Source: CAZLLV01 sp964560325 (GTDB lineage: Bacteria; Acidobacteriota; Thermoanaerobaculia; Multivoradales; DATKCC01). Taken from it: DNA of 10,289 bases. Every line of letters begins with the position of its first letter. The stretch's first letter is position 1. Location of the stretch: the NCBI GenBank assembly GCA_964560325.1, contig CAZLLV010000238.1, positions 1 through 10,289 of the forward strand. Direction: 5' to 3'. A program made the position numbers and the translations under genes. The notes under the pieces were generated by a model. That model worked only from the letters and a program-made list of their open reading frames with translations. It searched no databases and was not told where the DNA came from. This document shows positions 5,604 through 10,289 of the stretch, in pieces.

Positions 5604-6974
5604 ATGACGAGCGAGCCGCGCAGCCAGGGCATGAGAACCTTTCTGGTCATCTGGGCCGGTCAGACGGTTTCGCTGCTCGGCTCCGGACTGACCGCCTTCG
5701 CCCTCGGCGTCTGGGTCTATCTCGAGACCGGGTCGGTCACCCGCTTCGCGCTGATCAACTTCTTCGTCGCCCTGCCGGCGCTCCTGGTGTCGCCGTTCGC
5801 CGGCGCGCTGGTCGACCGCTGGGATCGCCGCTGGACCCTGATCCTCTCCGATACCGCGGCCGCCGTCTCGAGCCTCGGGCTCTTCGCGCTGCTCACCCTC
5901 GACTCGCTCGAGATCTGGCACATCTACGGTCTGGTCGCCTTCGCGGCGCTCTTCAACGCCTTCCAGTGGCCGGCCTTCACCGCCTCGACCACGCTGCTCG
6001 TCGATCCGAAGAACTACAGCCGCGCGGCCGGCATGAGCCAGATGGGCATGGCGATCTCGCAGGTGACGGGGCCGGTGCTGGGCGGGCTGCTGCTGGCGGC
6101 GGTCGGGCTGCGCTGGGTCATCCTGATCGACTTCGCGACCTTCCTCGTCGGTCTCGGAACCCTGATCGCCGTGCGGATTCCGAAGCCGCCGCCGGCCGCG
6201 CCGGACGAGGACGAGGAGGAGGGGGGGGCCGCCCGGTCGCTGGTGGGGGAGGTGCGCTACGGCTGGCGCTACCTGCGCCGGCGGGGCGGCCTCCTCGGCC
6301 TGCTCGTCCTCTTCGCCGTCGTCAACTTCTCGATCGGTATGCTCCAGGCCCTGCTGCCACCCCTCGTGCTGAGCTTCACGACGGCGCCGGTGCTCGGCAC
6401 GATCTACTCGGTGGCCGGGGTCGGGATGGTGCTCGGCACGGTGCTCATGAGCGTGTGGGCCGGTCCCGGGCGGCGCATCTACGCCATCTTCGGCGCCATC
6501 CTGTTCCAGGGGCTGATCTGCTTCCTCGGTGCGTTCCGCCCGAACGTCTGGCTGATCGGCGCGGCGGCTTTCGGCTTTCTCGCCATGTCGCCGGTCGTGG
6601 TCGCGAGCAGCCAGGCGATCTGGCAGAGCAAGGTGCCGCCGGCTCTCCAGGGCCGGGTCTTCTCCCTGCGGCGGGTGGTCGCCCTCTCCGCCGCGCCGCT
6701 CGCCTACGCGATCGCCGGCCCGCTCGCCGACCGGATCTTCGAGCCCGCGATGGCGCCGGGCGGCTTCCTGGCCCCGACCGTAGGACGAGTCCTCGGCACC
6801 GGCGAAGGCCGCGGCGTGGCGCTCCTCTTCGTGATGTTGGGGGTGTTGATCCTCGTGTCACTCGCGATCGCCACCGCGACCCGCAAGCTGCGCAACGTCG
6901 AGACCGATCTGCCGGATGCGGTCCAGCCGCAGGACACGGCGGACGGGATGGACCCCTATCGTTCGACCCAGTAG
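5604..6974 (+). CDS. MFS transporter, probable drug or metabolite exporter
   Basis: This major facilitator superfamily protein of 456 residues has about 12 hydrophobic segments in two halves. The cytoplasmic loop between helices 2 and 3 carries the MFS motif A variant GALVDRWDRR (residues 67-76). The helix 1 region (FLVIWAGQTVSLLGSGLTAF) and overall layout resemble the EntS/MFS_3 type of exporters. Substrate is unknown. The central loop between halves contains an acidic run, DEDEEE (201-206), followed by glycines encoded by a run of eight Gs at 6221-6228. The start is uncertain. ATG 5604 lacks a clear ribosome site and sits just after hairpins; ATG 5631 (MRTFLVIW) would give 447 residues and begins closer to the first helix; GTG 5571 is less likely. 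The stop at 6972-6974 lies inside the end of guaB on the other strand (19-bp convergent overlap). No regulator lies beside it to hint at a substrate. Confidence 0.9.
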   Translation: MTSEPRSQGMRTFLVIWAGQTVSLLGSGLTAFALGVWVYLETGSVTRFALINFFVALPALLVSPFAGALVDRWDRRWTLILSDTAAAVSSLGLFALLTLDSLEIWHIYGLVAFAALFNAFQWPAFTASTTLLVDPKNYSRAAGMSQMGMAISQVTGPVLGGLLLAAVGLRWVILIDFATFLVGLGTLIAVRIPKPPPAAPDEDEEEGGAARSLVGEVRYGWRYLRRRGGLLGLLVLFAVVNFSIGMLQALLPPLVLSFTTAPVLGTIYSVAGVGMVLGTVLMSVWAGPGRRIYAIFGAILFQGLICFLGAFRPNVWLIGAAAFGFLAMSPVVVASSQAIWQSKVPPALQGRVFSLRRVVALSAAPLAYAIAGPLADRIFEPAMAPGGFLAPTVGRVLGTGEGRGVALLFVMLGVLILVSLAIATATRKLRNVETDLPDAVQPQDTADGMDPYRSTQ

Positions 6975-8479
6975 TTCGGGGCTTCTTTGGTGATGGTCAC
7001 GTCGTGGGCGTGGCTCTCTTTGAGGCCGGCGGGGGAGATGCGGATCATCTTCGCCTTCGTCTTCAGGTCCTCGATGGTGGCGCAGCCGGCGAGGCCCATG
7101 CCGGAGCGCAGGCCGCCGGTGAGCTGGAGCAGCATGTTGTGGACCGTCCCCTTGTACGGGACCATGCCCTCGATCCCCTCCGGCACCAGCTTGGAGAGCG
7201 TCGAGCTCTCGCCGCCCAACGTGCGGCCCTCGGTCACGTCGCGGCCGCCGCCCTCCTGGAAGTAGCGGTCGGCGCTGCCGCGCGCCATCGCCGAGAGCGA
7301 GCCCATGCCCCGGTACGCCTTGAACGAGCGGCCCTGGTAGAGGATCGTCTCGCCCGGGCTCTCCTCGGTGCCGGCGAAGAGCGAACCGATCATCACCGCG
7401 TCCGCGCCGGCGGCGATCGCCTTCGTCACGTCGCCCGAGAACTTGATGCCGCCGTCGGCGATCACCGGCACGCCGCGCTCGCGGCACACCCGGGAGCACT
7501 CCTGGATCGCCATCACCTGGGGCACCCCGGCGCCGGTGACCACGCGGGTGGTGCAGATCGACCCCGGCCCGATGCCCACCTTCACCGCGTCCGCGCCCCG
7601 GTCCATCAGCGCCACCGCGCCGTCGCCGGTCGCGACGTTGCCGATGACGAGCGGCACGTCGGGGAAGCGCTCGCGGAGCGCCTCGGCCGCGTCGAGCACC
7701 CCGCGGCTGTGGGCGTGCGAGGAGTCGAGCACCAGCACGTCGACCTGCTCGCCGACCAGCGCCTCGGCGCGCTCGATGAAATCGCCGGAGGCGCCGACCG
7801 CGGCCCCCACCCGCAGGCGGCCCAGGTGGTCCTTCGAGGCGTTGGGGAACTCGATCTGCTTCTGGATGTCCTTGACCGTGATCAGGCCCTTCAGGTTCCC
7901 CTCGCCGTCGACCACCAGGAGCTTCTCGATCCGGTGCTCGTGGAGCTTCGTCTTCGCCTCCTCGAGCGTCGTGCCCTCCGGCACGGTGACCAGGTTCTCG
8001 CGCGTCATCAGATCCTGGATCGGCTTCTCCTGGTCGGTCTCGAAGCGGAGGTCCCGGTTGGTCAGGATGCCGACCAGGTGGCCGGCGTCGTCGGTCACCG
8101 GCACGCCGGAGATCCGGTAGCGCGCCATCACGTCGAGGGCCTCGCGGATGCGGGCTTCCGGGCGCATCGTGACCGGGTCGACGATCATCCCGGCCTCGGA
8201 GCGCTTCACCTTGTCGACCTCCTCGGCCTGCTCGCGGATCGACAGGTTCTTGTGCAGGACCCCGATGCCGCCCTCCTGGGCGAGCGAGATGGCGAGCCGC
8301 GCCTCGGTCACGGTGTCCATGGCGGCCGAGACGAGCGGCGTGTTCATCTCGATCCCGCGGCACAGGCGGGTGCGCAGCGAGACCTGGTTCGGGTGGACTT
8401 CGGACAGCCCCGGGAGGATCAGGACGTCGTCGAAGGTGAGGGCCATCGGTGGGACCGGGTAGGGGTCCTTGTCGGGCAT
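6956..8479 (-). CDS. guaB: Inosine-5'-monophosphate dehydrogenase
   Basis: GuaB oxidises IMP to XMP with NAD+, the committed step of guanine nucleotide synthesis, in the cytosol. The 507-residue product has the standard layout: the start of the TIM barrel (ALTFDDVLILPGLSEV), two CBS regulatory domains at about residues 98-148 and 156-208, then the rest of the barrel. The catalytic loop GPGSICTTR places the nucleophile at C309. The conserved substrate segments ADGGIKFSGD (341-350), GMGSLSAM (391-398) and KLVPEGIEG (430-438) are present, as is the C-terminal HDVTITKEAPNY. The region between RYFQ and KLVPEG is 21 residues (409-429), against about 6 in the Escherichia coli enzyme as I recall it, so the active-site flap region carries an insertion. 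The start ATG 8479 is fixed by AGGAG six bases upstream. secA lies 142 bp upstream on the same strand. The 3' end overlaps the convergent MFS gene by 19 bp. Confidence 0.98.
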   Translation of the reverse strand: MPDKDPYPVPPMALTFDDVLILPGLSEVHPNQVSLRTRLCRGIEMNTPLVSAAMDTVTEARLAISLAQEGGIGVLHKNLSIREQAEEVDKVKRSEAGMIVDPVTMRPEARIREALDVMARYRISGVPVTDDAGHLVGILTNRDLRFETDQEKPIQDLMTRENLVTVPEGTTLEEAKTKLHEHRIEKLLVVDGEGNLKGLITVKDIQKQIEFPNASKDHLGRLRVGAAVGASGDFIERAEALVGEQVDVLVLDSSHAHSRGVLDAAEALRERFPDVPLVIGNVATGDGAVALMDRGADAVKVGIGPGSICTTRVVTGAGVPQVMAIQECSRVCRERGVPVIADGGIKFSGDVTKAIAAGADAVMIGSLFAGTEESPGETILYQGRSFKAYRGMGSLSAMARGSADRYFQEGGGRDVTEGRTLGGESSTLSKLVPEGIEGMVPYKGTVHNMLLQLTGGLRSGMGLAGCATIEDLKTKAKMIRISPAGLKESHAHDVTITKEAPNYWVER

Positions 8480-8485
8480 GCGGGG

Positions 8486-8490
8486 CTCCT
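8486..8490 (-). promoter_or_regulatory. Ribosome binding site of guaB
   Basis: AGGAG on the minus strand ends six bases before ATG 8479. It supports that start over the internal Met at residue 12. Confidence 0.75.
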
Positions 8491-8553
8491 GGCGGCGAAT
8501 TCGGTGCGGGCCGCCCCCCGGGCCTGGGCAGCGTGGGGGGGCCGGATGGAGAG

Positions 8554-8577
8554 CGAGGGCGGCCGGAGCCGCCCTCG
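8554..8577 (-). promoter_or_regulatory. Strong hairpin in the secA-guaB gap (secA terminator or guaB 5' leader stem)
   Basis: Bases 8554-8563 pair perfectly with 8568-8577 (10 bp, nearly all G-C). On the minus strand the loop is TCCG closed by C and G, which in RNA is a UNCG-type tetraloop of known high stability. It lies 45 bases after the secA stop and about 75 bases before guaB. No T-run follows on the minus strand (CTCTCCATCC), so it is not a classical intrinsic terminator. If the nearby extended -10 is used, the stem would sit at the very 5' end of the guaB mRNA. Confidence 0.55.
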
Positions 8578-8582
8578 GATCG

Positions 8583-8591
8583 ATTGTAGCA
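8583..8591 (-). promoter_or_regulatory. Candidate extended -10 promoter for guaB
   Basis: On the minus strand TGC precedes TACAAT (5 of 6 to TATAAT), a good extended -10 element in very G+C-rich surroundings. No recognisable -35 hexamer is 16-18 bases upstream. Spacing predicts a start near 8576, the first base pairs of the hairpin at 8554-8577. That would leave a leader of about 97 bases before guaB. Confidence 0.4.
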
Positions 8592-8621
8592 GGGGAGCCC
8601 GCGCGGGCGCGGGAGGCGCTT

Positions 8622-10289
<1,668 letters not shown>

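Noticed and set aside
8597..8608. Perfect 12-base palindrome GCCCGCGCGGGC in the secA-guaB gap
   Set aside because: It has no loop for an RNA hairpin, and G+C-only palindromes of this length are common by chance here. An operator role cannot be supported.

Overview
The window is bacterial chromosome with very high G+C in most of its length. It carries seven confidently recognised housekeeping or general-function genes and one weakly supported small membrane protein. No rRNA, tRNA, CRISPR array, transposase or phage gene was seen. The gene content (rimO, ribF, trxA, an M24 peptidase, an MFS exporter, guaB, secA with a SEC-C tail) and the intergenic repeat types fit a free-living, high-G+C Gram-negative lineage. 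Acidobacteriota or a similar deep soil lineage is my guess, but nothing in the sequence proves it.

Layout. Positions 1 to about 880 are compositionally different (about 53% G+C by hand count over 61-840) and hold one probable minus-strand two-helix membrane protein (184-588). Positions 881-1212 form a G+C-rich mosaic of inverted and dispersed intergenic repeats that explains the many open frames there. From 1344 a plus-strand run follows: rimO (S12 methylthiotransferase), ribF (FMN/FAD synthesis, 3 bp after rimO), trxA (thioredoxin), an M24-family peptidase (13 bp after trxA) and an MFS transporter. On the minus strand, secA (incomplete, entering from the right edge) is followed by guaB. guaB meets the MFS gene tail to tail with a 19-bp overlap.

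How they fit together. rimO, ribF and trxA serve Fe-S/radical-SAM ribosome modification, flavin cofactor supply and thiol redox. They look co-oriented for convenience rather than as a dedicated pathway. guaB supplies XMP for GMP synthesis and secA drives protein export. They share a strand, but the 142-bp gap between them holds a possible extended -10 promoter and a strong hairpin, so guaB may have its own transcript.

I found no clear new defence or biosynthetic system. The points most worth a second look are the repeat mosaic at 881-1212 lying on the composition boundary, the hairpin and promoter arrangement upstream of guaB, a long insertion in the GuaB active-site flap region, and altered motif positions in RibF and the M24 protein.
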